This document shows, piece by piece, positions 1-12,433 of a stretch of DNA of 64,000 nucleotides. This stretch comes from Clostridium sp. Marseille-P299. GTDB lineage: Bacteria > Bacillota > Clostridia > Lachnospirales > Lachnospiraceae. Made by a program: the position numbers and the translations under genes. The stretch spans positions 201,001 through 265,000 of the forward strand of contig NZ_FJVE01000005.1 in the NCBI RefSeq assembly GCF_900078195.1. The letters are read 5' to 3'. The notes beneath the pieces were generated by a model. That model saw nothing but the letters and a program-made list of their open reading frames with translations, was not told the DNA's origin and did no database searches. Every line of letters starts with the position of its first letter. Position 1 is the stretch's first letter.

Positions 1-30
1 CACTTGAAACATTTTACTATTATCCGCCAT
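1..30 (-). CDS. atpC: ATP synthase epsilon subunit, N-terminal fragment
   Basis: Only the first ten codons lie inside the window (reads MADNSKMFQV). The ATG is at position 30 and is preceded by a GAGGAG ribosome binding site. It follows atpD by 95 bp on the same strand, exactly where atpC sits in bacterial atp operons. The identification rests on position and start signal more than on protein sequence, because so little is visible. Confidence 0.7.
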   Translation of the reverse strand, partial: MADNSKMFQV

Positions 31-125
31 ACTAATCTCCTCATTCTATCCTATAAGAACTATAAGCATTCTTGCGTGTTGTTTCTTTTCTGCTTATTAT
101 TTCATTTGCTTTTCTTTTATACTGT

Positions 126-1610
<1,485 letters not shown>

Positions 1611-1639
1611 TCATTCACTCCCTTTCTTTTCATTTATAA

Positions 1640-2512
1640 CTAACTAATTGCATTTGCACCAGCAATAATTTCTGTTAATTCTTGAGTAATAGAACTTTGA
1701 CGAGCTCTATTATATAGTAAGGATAAGTCTGAAATCATTTCATCTGCATTATTGGTTGCAGAATCCATCGCTTGCATTCTAGCTCCATTCTCACTGGCTA
1801 TTGCTTGTACCAATGCCCCATAAATTAAACTATTTACGTATTTGGGAATAATTAGTTTAAGTGCCTCGTCTGCTTCTGGTTCATAATTCATTTGTGTCAA
1901 TCGATCATAAGAAGTTTCTTTTTCTCCATCCTCCGACTGATTGGATATGTCCACTGGTAGCAAACGAATCATGGTAGGAATATGGGTAACCGTATTTTTA
2001 AATTCGGTATACGCCAAGTATATTTCACCAACATCATTGTCCATAAATGCTTTTAATACATCCTGACCGATTTCTATCGCATCTTTATACATAGGTCCGT
2101 TCATGACTTCCGAATAATCATTATGAACTTCATACCCCCTACGTTTTAGCACTTCTTTTCCTTTTCTTCCAACAGCATAGATAATTATATCTTCTTTTAC
2201 AAAATCACTACTTGTGATTAGTTTTATAACATTCATATTATAACCGCCAGCAAGCCCACGATTGGATGTTATAGCAATGACTGCCTTTTTCTTTGAATTA
2301 CCAGAGTTTAGTAAAGGATGTGATAAATTTTCCGTTTTACGAAGCATATGTGATACTGCCTCGTACATATGCTTAAAATAAGGCCCTGAATTTTCTGCTC
2401 TTGTCTTTGCCTTCTGAAGTTTTACTGTAGATACAAGCTTCATTGCCTTAGTAATCTGCTCTGTGCTTTGGATGCTCTCCTTACGCCTTTTTATATCTCT
2501 TATACCAGCCAT
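1640..2512 (-). CDS. atpG: F1 ATP synthase gamma subunit
   Basis: Central rotor shaft of F1, linking c-ring rotation to the catalytic sites. The N-terminal MAGIRDIKRR and the C-terminal helix ending in SSITQELTEIIAGANAI are the classic gamma signatures. Its 290 residues match the family. AAAGGA precedes the ATG. It lies between atpA and atpD with 15 and 29 bp spacing, in the normal operon order. Confidence 0.97.
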   Translation of the reverse strand: MAGIRDIKRRKESIQSTEQITKAMKLVSTVKLQKAKTRAENSGPYFKHMYEAVSHMLRKTENLSHPLLNSGNSKKKAVIAITSNRGLAGGYNMNVIKLITSSDFVKEDIIIYAVGRKGKEVLKRRGYEVHNDYSEVMNGPMYKDAIEIGQDVLKAFMDNDVGEIYLAYTEFKNTVTHIPTMIRLLPVDISNQSEDGEKETSYDRLTQMNYEPEADEALKLIIPKYVNSLIYGALVQAIASENGARMQAMDSATNNADEMISDLSLLYNRARQSSITQELTEIIAGANAIS

Positions 2513-2527
2513 AATAGCACATCCTTT

Positions 2528-4057
<1,530 letters not shown>

Positions 4058-4102
4058 CTATTATATTAATTACAGTTACCAAAATTGTTCTATGGTAGCT
4101 TT

Positions 4103-4657
4103 CTATATATCAGATAGTTGTATCTTTTTCAATTTTTTTACAAAATGAGCTAGCTTTGTTTTAATACTACCATCTACAACTCTATCCCCAATTTGAATAA
4201 TAATGCCGCCTATGATTGAAGGATCTACTTTATAATTGATTTCAAACTGAATATATTTTGTTGTATCCAGTAATTTTTTCAATAACTTCTCCTCTTGTTC
4301 CTTCGTCAATTCAAGTGCTGTAGTAATCTTAGCAACACCAATCTTTTTATATTCCATTACCTTAGCAATGAAATAATCCAAAATTTCATCTATTTTATCG
4401 TATCTTTCCTTCTCCACTATAATTACAAGGAATCCAGTAACATCATCCGAGACTTTCCCTTGAAATATGTTCTCTATTACTTGGATTTTTTCTTTCTTTG
4501 AAATCTTAGGGTGATTTAAAAGCCTAATAATTTCTTTATTGCTTCCTAGAGCCTCTTTTACAAGCTTGATTTCTTCAAATGTTTCATTCAGTGTATCCTT
4601 TTCAAGCGCAACTTCAAATAAGGCTTCTCCATATGTTAAGGATATTAACTTTGCCAT
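4103..4657 (-). CDS. atpH: F1 ATP synthase delta subunit
   Basis: Delta (OSCP-type) subunit that ties F1 to the peripheral stalk. The C-terminal motif IIGGIIIQIGDRVVDGSIKTKL is characteristic. Its 184 residues are normal. The start codon overlaps the last 13 bases of atpF, which suggests translational coupling. AGGTG lies upstream of the ATG, inside the end of atpF. Confidence 0.95.
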   Translation of the reverse strand: MAKLISLTYGEALFEVALEKDTLNETFEEIKLVKEALGSNKEIIRLLNHPKISKKEKIQVIENIFQGKVSDDVTGFLVIIVEKERYDKIDEILDYFIAKVMEYKKIGVAKITTALELTKEQEEKLLKKLLDTTKYIQFEINYKVDPSIIGGIIIQIGDRVVDGSIKTKLAHFVKKLKKIQLSDI

Positions 4658-5232
4658 GTATGATCACCTATTTCATTTAAAGTCTCTTCTACCAATTGAT
4701 TTTGCTTACTTTCATCAATGGTCTGTCCAATTATTTTACTAGCCATAAGGGAAGCAACTGAGATCATTTCCTGCTTCACATCTTCCTTTAACTTGCTCTT
4801 TTCAAGTTCAATTTCTCGACTTGCTCTTTCTCGTACTCTAAGAGCCTCCTCTTGTGCCTCATTGATAATTTGGTTTTCTTTCGCAATTGCTCTTTTGCGA
4901 CCTTCACTGAGTATTTCATCCACTTTTAATGAGGCAGCTTTTAGTTTAGACTCGTATTCTTCCTTAAATTGCATTGCTTTTTCTTTATCTTTTAAGGAGT
5001 GTTCCATTTCTTCTCTTATTTTGTCTCTTCTTTTTTGCAAAAGAGCTCTAGCAGGATTAAATAATAAATAAGAAAGTACTAAAAAGAGCACAAATACGCT
5101 AATTGCAAGAATTACTGTATCAACTAATAATTGAGCATCAAGTCCAAAAATACGATTTTCCATCCGTGTTCCATCGGGTGCAACAGAAAGAAATCCTATT
5201 TTTGTATTTAGATTTGATAACATGAGCCCCAC
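4645..5232 (-). CDS. atpF: FO ATP synthase b subunit
   Basis: Peripheral-stalk b subunit: one membrane helix (about residues 30-55, VDTVILAISVFVLFLVLSYL) followed by a long charged coiled coil (QKRRDKIREEMEHSLKDKEK onward). I place the start at the GTG at 5232, seven bases after AAAGGAG. An ATG at 5253 lies upstream of that ribosome binding site and is unlikely. The roughly 30-residue segment ahead of the membrane helix is longer than in most b subunits. The 3' end overlaps atpH by 13 bp. Confidence 0.93.
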   Translation of the reverse strand: MGLMLSNLNTKIGFLSVAPDGTRMENRIFGLDAQLLVDTVILAISVFVLFLVLSYLLFNPARALLQKRRDKIREEMEHSLKDKEKAMQFKEEYESKLKAASLKVDEILSEGRKRAIAKENQIINEAQEEALRVRERASREIELEKSKLKEDVKQEMISVASLMASKIIGQTIDESKQNQLVEETLNEIGDHTWQS

Positions 5233-5287
5233 GTTTTGTCTCCTTTCTACCATATTTAGATTTACTAAAGATTAAATGTCTCTCTTC

Positions 5288-5569
<282 letters not shown>

Positions 5570-5648
5570 TCATCTAAAACAATTTCTCTTTTTTTATTTA
5601 ATTTCTTTTATCTTTTTGTATTAGATAATATTTCATACATCGAAAAAC

Positions 5649-6401
5649 TTATTCAAATGTTTGAGATATGAACACCATCGTTAGCATACAAAATACATAG
5701 GTTTGAATTGCACCTGAAAAAACATCAAAATAACCATGAAGCACAGATGGCCATACTAATAATAATGCTTTTGGAAGCAATCCATACACCAATCCTAACA
5801 TAACAGTTCCTGAGAGCACATTTCCAAACAAACGCAATGACATTGAAATTGGCGTTGCAATTTCCCCAATAATATTAATTGGAGATAAGAAAATAGGCTT
5901 AAACAGGTTTGTAACGTGCTTCGATTTTTGATACTTAAATCCATTATAATGAATAATACAAAATGTCATTAAACCCAAACCTAACGTTACACCATAATCT
6001 GCTGTTGGAGAACGTAAACCAAACAAACCCGAGATATTAGCAAACAATATAAAGATAAATATAGTACCAATATAATTTGAAAACTTATATCCATGCTCAT
6101 TTCCCATATTAGTTTTTGTCATATTATCAAAGGTCTCTACTAAGTACTCAATTATGTTTAAAAACGGACCTGGTACTTTGTTGGGATCCGCATTCTTAAT
6201 TACACGATTTGCTACGATTGCAAATACAATTAAAGTAGCCATAATCAGTAATAAACAAATATGAGTCGTCGTAAGCCAAACCTCATGTCCAAATACTTTA
6301 TACCTAAGATATCCGTCTATCCCAAATGAAACACCAGTATCTTTAGTAGCTGTATCTAGATTTGTCACCCCAGCAGAAAGCAAAATGCTTTCAAGTCTCA
6401 C
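5649..6401 (-). CDS. atpB: FO ATP synthase a subunit
   Basis: Stator membrane subunit forming the ion half-channels. Five or more hydrophobic segments are visible. The essential Arg lies in ISMSLRLFGNVLSG (about residues 186-199). The protein has 250 residues. The start is a GTG at 6401 behind GGAAGG. It sits between atpI and atpE in the standard order. Whether it conducts Na+ or H+ cannot be read from this subunit, but the c subunit points to Na+. Confidence 0.95.
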   Translation of the reverse strand: MRLESILLSAGVTNLDTATKDTGVSFGIDGYLRYKVFGHEVWLTTTHICLLLIMATLIVFAIVANRVIKNADPNKVPGPFLNIIEYLVETFDNMTKTNMGNEHGYKFSNYIGTIFIFILFANISGLFGLRSPTADYGVTLGLGLMTFCIIHYNGFKYQKSKHVTNLFKPIFLSPINIIGEIATPISMSLRLFGNVLSGTVMLGLVYGLLPKALLLVWPSVLHGYFDVFSGAIQTYVFCMLTMVFISQTFE

Positions 6402-6415
6402 TTTCTCACCTTCCT

Positions 6416-6811
6416 TTATCGTATTCTATTGAATAATCTATGTGTTAACGGCTGTAAATACGCCGATAACTTTAAACAAAGTATTCCTATAATAACGCCA
6501 AAAATACTGATATACTTAGCCGCTATTATTGCTGCTGCTATTGCACCAACAATTAAAAGAACCCTTAAAAAAACGTTCCTTTTCATATATCCTACCGCGC
6601 TGGTAGTATCCAACTCTAATGATCTATCAAGAGAGCGATACATACTAACACCCATAATAATTGCTACGACGACTCCTAATAACATTCCCATAACAAAAGC
6701 AAATTTATTCGTGCTAAGAAAAACACCAACAATAGTTATAATGACCGCCAAAATAACAATACCTATAATTAATTCCGAAAGTGTCTGTCTTCCATCGTTT
6801 TCTTGTTCCAT
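6416..6811 (-). CDS. atpI: AtpI-like ATP synthase subunit I
   Basis: Small hydrophobic protein of about 131 residues with four predicted membrane helices (two in residues 15-57, two in 80-122). Position between atpZ and atpB and general shape match the AtpI / ATP synthase I family, which assists c-ring assembly. The start is uncertain: GGGG lies three and six bases before two consecutive ATG codons (6814 and 6811), while a third ATG at 6823 has no site ahead of it. I use 6811. Sequence similarity in this family is weak. Confidence 0.75.
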   Translation of the reverse strand: MEQENDGRQTLSELIIGIVILAVIITIVGVFLSTNKFAFVMGMLLGVVVAIIMGVSMYRSLDRSLELDTTSAVGYMKRNVFLRVLLIVGAIAAAIIAAKYISIFGVIIGILCLKLSAYLQPLTHRLFNRIR

Positions 6812-6865
6812 CATAATCCCCATTCTTGCGCAAGTTCTTTGCGCAGCTTTTTTAATCTATCTTGA

Positions 6866-7216
6866 TTAACTCTTACTATTTCTTTGTTGCTCTTTGGCCC
6901 ATTTATTAAATTCATCTTCAGCTTTATCTTTTCTTTCATTCTTCTCTTTTGTAAATAAACTATACTTTGTATTATTTATATGCAATTTACTATCTCTCAT
7001 TTTTTCTTTTGTATAAAAGCTTTTCGTCAAATGATAAACATTGCGAAATGCAGCAAAGATTCCAAGAAATAAAAAGACGATGGTAAGGTAATTTGTTAAT
7101 AACCATTGGTCTAACTTATTTCCTATGTAGACACTTAGAAAAATAGGTACTAACATACTTATACCGATTTGATTTATTAAGGCAAGTGATTTAAAAATAT
7201 GTTTATCTATTTTCAT
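6866..7216 (-). CDS. atpZ: AtpZ-like protein of the atp operon
   Basis: First gene of the atp operon, 116 residues. Two hydrophobic helices near the N-terminus (about 10-31 and 40-60) are separated by YIGNKLDQWL, followed by a highly charged, Lys-rich tail. This matches the AtpZ / F0F1-ATPase-associated family (PF09527 type), thought to act in Mg2+ supply or in assembly. AAGGAG precedes the ATG. No convincing promoter could be read in the 145 bp upstream, although AT-rich -10-like stretches are present. Confidence 0.75.
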   Translation of the reverse strand: MKIDKHIFKSLALINQIGISMLVPIFLSVYIGNKLDQWLLTNYLTIVFLFLGIFAAFRNVYHLTKSFYTKEKMRDSKLHINNTKYSLFTKEKNERKDKAEDEFNKWAKEQQRNSKS

Positions 7217-7353
7217 AGGAACTCCTTACTCAAAGGATACAAAGCATGTTTTTAATTGCTTTTAAAATACTTATATTATTTTCCCATATTTACTAGTATT
7301 TTATTCAACAATTCATCTAGATAAATTATATAAGTTAATAGGACATAATTTTT

Positions 7354-7394
7354 AATAAAAAAAGACCGTTGTAAGATATTCTTACAACGGTCTT
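7354..7394 (-). terminator. Intrinsic terminator after rpiB
   Basis: A perfect 15-bp stem (7362-7376 with 7380-7394, three-base loop) is followed on the minus strand by a run of seven T. It lies just downstream of the rpiB stop codon and separates that operon from atpZ. Confidence 0.93.
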
Positions 7395-7406
7395 GCTATT
7401 CATTTA

Positions 7407-7835
7407 TCAATCTTCAATCATTGAAATTCTACGATTATGTCTTTCATCATTAGAGAACGGAGTATTTAAGAAGGTATCTACAATTTTAATTGCAAGTCCA
7501 GGTCCTACAACACGTCCTCCCATAGCTAAAATATTTGCATTATTATGAAGTTTTGTTGCTTCTGCACTAAAAACATCATGACATAACGCTGCACGAACTC
7601 CTTTTACTTTATTAGCAGCGATGGAGATGCCGATACCTGTTCCACAGATAAGAATACCCAATTCGCATTCCTTACTTACAACAGCATTTGCAACTTTCTT
7701 TGCATATACTGGGTAATCACAAGAAGTTAGAGAATCTGTCCCAAAGTTCTTATACTCAATCTTCTTCTCTTCTAAATATTTAATTACCTCTTGCATTAAT
7801 TCATATCCGCCATGATCACATCCTAATGCTATCAT
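7407..7835 (-). CDS. rpiB: Ribose-5-phosphate isomerase B
   Basis: Interconverts ribose 5-phosphate and ribulose 5-phosphate in the pentose phosphate pathway; cytoplasmic. MIALGCDHGGYELMQ at the N-terminus and the active-site segment ELGILICGTGIGISIAANK are typical of the RpiB/LacAB family. Length of 142 residues is normal. It is the last gene of a Sua5 - phosphatase - rpiB cluster. The same grouping (ywlC, ywlE, rpiB) occurs in Bacillus. Confidence 0.95.
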   Translation of the reverse strand: MIALGCDHGGYELMQEVIKYLEEKKIEYKNFGTDSLTSCDYPVYAKKVANAVVSKECELGILICGTGIGISIAANKVKGVRAALCHDVFSAEATKLHNNANILAMGGRVVGPGLAIKIVDTFLNTPFSNDERHNRRISMIED

Positions 7836-7853
7836 TTTAGTACCTCCAGTCAG

Positions 7854-8312
7854 TTATTCATTATTTTCTTTATCTATTCTGTATGCAGCTTTTTTTACTA
7901 AACGTAAAAGTTCACCAAAACATTCTTCGTATTCAAGCAATGTCCCACCATAGGGGTCACTTACATCACCAGATTCACCCGCAAATTCCTTTAATGTATA
8001 TACGTTTGAGTTTACAAAATACTCTTCTTCAATTTTAATCTTTTCATTCATGGTCATTGTTAAAATTAGTGTATGTTCATCAACTTCATGACTTCGGAAC
8101 TGCTTTGCAATGTGTTCTGATATTTGCAATTCATGATTGTTTAAAACTACTTCTGCTTTGGGATTCATTGGTTCTGGAAATAAAACTACTAATCCTCTTG
8201 ATAATACCTCGATCATATTTCCAATTTGCATACTATTGTATATTGCTTCCGCCATTGGGCTTCTTGTAGTATTTTCTGTACAAACAAATATGAGCCTCTC
8301 ATATCTTCCCAT
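7854..8312 (-). CDS. ywlE: Low-molecular-weight protein phosphatase, YwlE-like
   Basis: Low-molecular-weight phosphatase fold with the P-loop CTENTTRSPMAE at the N-terminus and the general-acid aspartate in SDPYGG near residue 130. The fifth P-loop position is Thr (as in YwlE, CTGNTCRS) rather than the Ile of tyrosine phosphatases. In YwlE this Thr selects phosphoarginine, so a protein-arginine phosphatase is the better guess. The start at 8312 has AGAAGG seven bases upstream; an ATG at 8345 has no ribosome binding site. It is 18 bp from rpiB. The substrate is inferred, not shown. Confidence 0.85.
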   Translation of the reverse strand: MGRYERLIFVCTENTTRSPMAEAIYNSMQIGNMIEVLSRGLVVLFPEPMNPKAEVVLNNHELQISEHIAKQFRSHEVDEHTLILTMTMNEKIKIEEEYFVNSNVYTLKEFAGESGDVSDPYGGTLLEYEECFGELLRLVKKAAYRIDKENNE

Positions 8313-8426
8313 GTTTTTACCTTCTTTCTCAAATATTACATTCATACAAGGTAATTAATTAAGTAATGAAATGTCCATTTTTTGTAATCAGAGGATTAAA
8401 ACAAAAACTTCGTTTTGCTGCTCTTA

Positions 8427-9482
8427 TTATACTGTTATAATATGATATCCTGCTGCTTTTAGCAAGCGATTCATAATTGCTTGTCCTAAATTATTATCTG
8501 CAAAGCTCTCTGAATATATATATGATATTCCAAGTGTATCAAACTCACGTAAAACATCAAATAAGTGTGATGCTATCGCTTTTTCATCACATCTTGAACC
8601 AATACTCTTTACGATACCATTGTGGTAATGGTCTTTTGTTTCGTCGGTAGCTAAAATAGCAACACTTTCGCCAGCAAGTACTTTTTCTCTCGCTTGCTCA
8701 TTAATTTTAGCTATAACTTTATCCATATCCCCTTCATAGATCGTTAATTCACCTTTTGGTGCATAATGCTTATATTTCATTCCTGGTGCTTTCGCTACAA
8801 TATTCGGATTTGCTTCTCTTTTTAATACTGCCTTATCGTAATCCACATCTCCGATTACATCCATTAATTGCTCCCTCGTTATAAAACCAGGGCGTAATAT
8901 CAAGGCTTTCTCACCAGAAAGATCAACGATCGTTGATTCAAGACCAATATCAACAGCCCCTCCATCTATAATCATAGATATCTTTCCCGATAAGTCTTCA
9001 ATTACATGCTCTGCTTTTGTTGTGCTTGGCCGACCTGATGAATTAGCACTTGGAGCAGCGATATATAAGCCTGATTCTTTTATTAACATAGATGCAATTG
9101 GATCAGAAGGCATACGTATCCCTACTGTATTTAGACCCCCTGAAGTGCTTAGAGGCACTATTTCACTTTTTTTAAGGATCATAGTAAGTGGACCAGGCCA
9201 AAACGCATTGGCTAATTGATACGCTGCCTCAGGTATATCTACAGCTAACTTCTCTAAGTCCTTTATATCTGCAATGTGAACGATTAAAGGATTGTCAGAA
9301 GGCCTACCTTTGGCTTCATAAATACGCTTCGCAGCTGTTTCATCCAATGCATTACCGCCTAGACCATACACCGTCTCCGTTGGAAATGCAACCAACTGAC
9401 CTTCCTTTAATAATTGAATCGCTGTTTCAAAATCCTTAGCATTCAAGCTTTTTCTATCCATCGTTTGTATTATTGTTTTCAC
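8427..9482 (-). CDS. ywlC: Threonylcarbamoyl-AMP synthase (Sua5/YwlC)
   Basis: Makes threonylcarbamoyl-AMP from threonine, bicarbonate and ATP for the t6A modification of ANN-decoding tRNAs. The YrdC domain fills residues 1-215 (FPTETVYGLGGNA, KGRPSDNPLIVH, APSANSSGRPS). A C-terminal Sua5 domain runs from about 235 to the end, and the linker KAPGMKYKHYAPKG between them is typical. Its 351 residues make it the long Sua5 form, not the short TsaC. Confidence 0.95.
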   Translation of the reverse strand: MKTIIQTMDRKSLNAKDFETAIQLLKEGQLVAFPTETVYGLGGNALDETAAKRIYEAKGRPSDNPLIVHIADIKDLEKLAVDIPEAAYQLANAFWPGPLTMILKKSEIVPLSTSGGLNTVGIRMPSDPIASMLIKESGLYIAAPSANSSGRPSTTKAEHVIEDLSGKISMIIDGGAVDIGLESTIVDLSGEKALILRPGFITREQLMDVIGDVDYDKAVLKREANPNIVAKAPGMKYKHYAPKGELTIYEGDMDKVIAKINEQAREKVLAGESVAILATDETKDHYHNGIVKSIGSRCDEKAIASHLFDVLREFDTLGISYIYSESFADNNLGQAIMNRLLKAAGYHIITV

Positions 9483-9586
9483 TTTTCTACCTTCTAGCTT
9501 ATAAAATAATCATAATTCTTCATGTAAAGAAACATTATTTCTATAATACTTCTAAAAACTCTTCTATGTCAATAAAAATTAAAACG

Positions 9587-10321
9587 TCAATTCATTGTAG
9601 TACTAGTATTAATTGAATTCATATAACTTAACACACCTAAATGTATTGCCCATGCAAGTTTTCTTTGATACTCCTCTTTCGCAAGAAGTTCAGCCTCCTT
9701 ACGGTTAGAAAGAAATCCACACTCTACAATAACAATCGGACAATTTGATTTCTTTAATAGATAATAACTATCGTTTGCTTTCTCAATTCTGTGATTGTCA
9801 TCGTTAATTGTTTTCTTTAGTTGAGATTGCATTATTGTTGCTAATTTGTTTCCTTGCTCTGAACCTGTATAATAAAATACCTGTGCACCATGGCTAGATT
9901 CTTGGGTGAAACTATTTTGGTGTATGCTAATTGCAAGCACAACATTTGTTTGATTGATAATTTCTACCCGATTTTTTAAATCCGTAGCCTTTTTATTAGA
10001 ATCTGATTCAGAATAAAGACCATCATCTGAATTTCTAGTCATAATCACTTTAATATCATTTTGTTCTAATAATTCTTTTAATTCCATGGCAATTGATAAG
10101 TTTATATCTTTTTCTCGTACTTTATTAACACCAATTTTCCCTGGATCAAATCCACCGTGCCCGGCATCTATGACAACAACTGGATACTCTTTTTCTTTTG
10201 GTTCATATCCAAATAATTGTTTCATCGCTTTTATGTTTCGTTCTGATAACAAGAATATTGCAAGGAATATCAATACGCAGAAAATAATGTTAAAATGCTT
10301 CACCTTCATTATAGAAAACAA
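9587..10321 (-). CDS. cwlD: N-acetylmuramoyl-L-alanine amidase, CwlD type
   Basis: Amidase_3 zinc hydrolase with an N-terminal membrane anchor (about residues 8-26). The zinc-binding DAGHGGFDPG, the second histidine in SIHQNS, and VECGFLSN with the catalytic Glu are visible. The MTRNSDDGLY...KATDLKNR block and the size are those of CwlD, which with PdaA makes the muramic-delta-lactam of spore cortex. The first possible start is a TTG at 10321; an ATG at 10309 is an alternative. It lies 42 bp downstream of the GH18 gene, so co-transcription is possible. Confidence 0.88.
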   Translation of the reverse strand: MFSIMKVKHFNIIFCVLIFLAIFLLSERNIKAMKQLFGYEPKEKEYPVVVIDAGHGGFDPGKIGVNKVREKDINLSIAMELKELLEQNDIKVIMTRNSDDGLYSESDSNKKATDLKNRVEIINQTNVVLAISIHQNSFTQESSHGAQVFYYTGSEQGNKLATIMQSQLKKTINDDNHRIEKANDSYYLLKKSNCPIVIVECGFLSNRKEAELLAKEEYQRKLAWAIHLGVLSYMNSINTSTTMN

Positions 10322-10363
10322 CCTTGGTCTCTTTTCCTATAGTCTATGAACTAAAGGCTTGTC

Positions 10364-12067
10364 TTAATTCACATATTTTTGAATAACATTCCAAACACTT
10401 GCTCTTTCAAATCCTAATCGCCAACTAGCTACTCCTGCAAGGTTAGCATCACTAATTAATTTAAGCTTTTTCTCTAAAGATTCGTCTTCTTCTAACCAAA
10501 CCTTATACGTAGCATCATCTTTTTGATATTCCGCATAGTATTGTCCAGTTGACTCATCCCAAACAGGTGTTACATCATTTTCTTTTAACTTAGCATCAAT
10601 AGTATCCATACCAAGAGCTTCTGAAGTTAATACGTTTTCACCAAGTTCTACAGATTCCTTCCATAGTCTTGTATAAAAAGGAACAGCCATAATAATCTTC
10701 TCTGCTGGAACCATAGCAAGAGTATTATTAATTGCATCATTTACAAACCCGATGGATGCCACTGAACCCGCTTCTTCAGAATTTCCATGATGCTCATCGT
10801 AAGCCATGATAATTACATAATCCAGAATTTTACCTTGTTCTTCTCTATCGTAAAACTTAGAATAAGGAGCTGGTACATAATTATCCACAGATAAAATAAT
10901 TTGATTTGTTCTACACTTTACAGATAATTCGCGCAAAAATTGTATATAATGCGGACCAGTCTCTTGTGTTAAACTCTCAAAGTCTATATTAAGACCATCT
11001 AGGTTATATTTTATAGCCTGTGCTATCAATTCGTTAATTAAACGCTCACGATTTGATGTACTTGATAGCAAGTTATAGCTATTCACCGATGTATCAAAAT
11101 TATCAACGAGTGCCCAAACTTCAATTCCCATATTATGAGCTTTTTCAATATAACTTTCACTTAGTAAAGAAGATATTGTTCCTTCCTCACTATTTACTCG
11201 AAACCAAGTTGGAGAAATCGTTGTAACATTCTTTGTTTTTTCCAATAAGGAACCCATATTATCATTTGCTTGCATGTTAGTTACTTGATGCCAAACGAGA
11301 TTAATGGTATAATCCTTCGATAAATTTGTATATTCAGGAAAAGTTTTTTCACTTTTTTTAGTTTCATAGTAAGAGTCACTAACGTATTTGTTCTGTATAA
11401 ATCCTCTAACTCCGTCTTTTGTCATAACTTTTGTAAAGCCTTTGGCTCCACTGCCACCAGCATCAATTAATAATAATTGATCTCCTACTTTCACATCACT
11501 AAGAATTGGTGTCTTAATACTTGCACCTGATCTTACCTTTGCATCTTTTGTGACATCAGCATATAAATAATCTCCCCATGTACACCAAACCATTACCCTA
11601 GCTGGCTCTTCATAATATGTGTAAGTAATATCTGAATACTTTTCCACAAAATCTAAAGCTACATAAACCTGATTCTCTATCATCTTTACAATGACATAGT
11701 TTTCAGAACTCTTTGGTTTGTTCACATAATAATCCTTACTACCAAGTTCTGTTTTAATTATTTCGGTTGGCGTTGTATAGATTAAATAATTTTCTTTTGC
11801 GTCCCAATAAAATCGATGATTAAATTTGTCCGTAATGGTATCTAAGTCAATGTATATTGTTCCGTCAATAATTTTTGCGTTCTTCTCATAGACAGAATCA
11901 TCTAGTATTAACATTGCCTCATCTTCCGGAACTGTATAGTATTCCGACAACTCCAAATATTCCTTATTCGGTGTATACTTTTTTATTAAAGCCACAGCTA
12001 CAATTACTAGAATAACTAGAATCACCGTTGTAGTTCCAAAGATTGCCTGTCTTGCTTTCTTATCCAT
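10364..12067 (-). CDS. Membrane-anchored GH18-family protein with SH3 domain
   Basis: 567 residues: a membrane anchor (about 9-28), a copper-amine-oxidase-like N-terminal domain, a bacterial SH3 region (about 175-230) and a glycoside hydrolase 18 barrel (about 255-567). The catalytic strand reads DGLNIDFES, the DxxDxDxE motif with Asn at the second Asp, as in the YaaH/YdhD branch of spore and cell-wall GH18 proteins. The acid Glu is kept. A role in peptidoglycan or cortex remodelling is inferred from the family and from the neighbouring cwlD. The substrate is unknown. Confidence 0.88.
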   Translation of the reverse strand: MDKKARQAIFGTTTVILVILVIVAVALIKKYTPNKEYLELSEYYTVPEDEAMLILDDSVYEKNAKIIDGTIYIDLDTITDKFNHRFYWDAKENYLIYTTPTEIIKTELGSKDYYVNKPKSSENYVIVKMIENQVYVALDFVEKYSDITYTYYEEPARVMVWCTWGDYLYADVTKDAKVRSGASIKTPILSDVKVGDQLLLIDAGGSGAKGFTKVMTKDGVRGFIQNKYVSDSYYETKKSEKTFPEYTNLSKDYTINLVWHQVTNMQANDNMGSLLEKTKNVTTISPTWFRVNSEEGTISSLLSESYIEKAHNMGIEVWALVDNFDTSVNSYNLLSSTSNRERLINELIAQAIKYNLDGLNIDFESLTQETGPHYIQFLRELSVKCRTNQIILSVDNYVPAPYSKFYDREEQGKILDYVIIMAYDEHHGNSEEAGSVASIGFVNDAINNTLAMVPAEKIIMAVPFYTRLWKESVELGENVLTSEALGMDTIDAKLKENDVTPVWDESTGQYYAEYQKDDATYKVWLEEDESLEKKLKLISDANLAGVASWRLGFERASVWNVIQKYVN

Positions 12068-12109
12068 GCCTAACCTCTTTTCTGCAAATATTTATATTTT
12101 ACGACAAAC

Positions 12110-12138
12110 ATTATAGCATTATTTCTCCATAACGTCAT
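12110..12138 (-). promoter_or_regulatory. Sigma-A promoter for the GH18 gene
   Basis: On the minus strand ATGACG and TATAAT are 17 bp apart, with an extended -10 TG (TGCTATAAT). It lies 43 bp upstream of the start codon. Confidence 0.7.
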
Positions 12139-12190
12139 TACATTTTCGTAATTATCAATCGAAATTTGCAATTTTTTGAAAAAGGTCATA

Positions 12191-12277
12191 GAAAGAGCTA
12201 TTTCTTACCAAGTATCCAATACATAACAGTGATTGAGGGTATGTTTTAGGGTCTAAACAGTAAGAAATGGCTCTTTC
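12191..12277. repeat. Long inverted repeat in a 366-bp intergenic region
   Basis: Arms of 18 bp (12191-12208 and 12260-12277) pair at 17 of 18 positions, and the last can form G-U on one strand. The loop is 51 nt. A T-run lies seven bases past the stem on the minus strand, so it may end transcription of the 12434-13063 gene. The remaining intergenic sequence is AT-rich with nothing else recognisable. Confidence 0.6.
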
Positions 12278-12433
12278 ATAATTTCATTTTTTCAAATGCA
12301 CTTCTAGTTAATATGTAGCAAAATTTTATAATTTATACATAATTGGTGCAAATACTAATTTTCTGGATAAGAAGGTAATATTGTGATATGTTACTTTTAT
12401 CCTTATGACCAATATTGGATATTTGCTAACACA

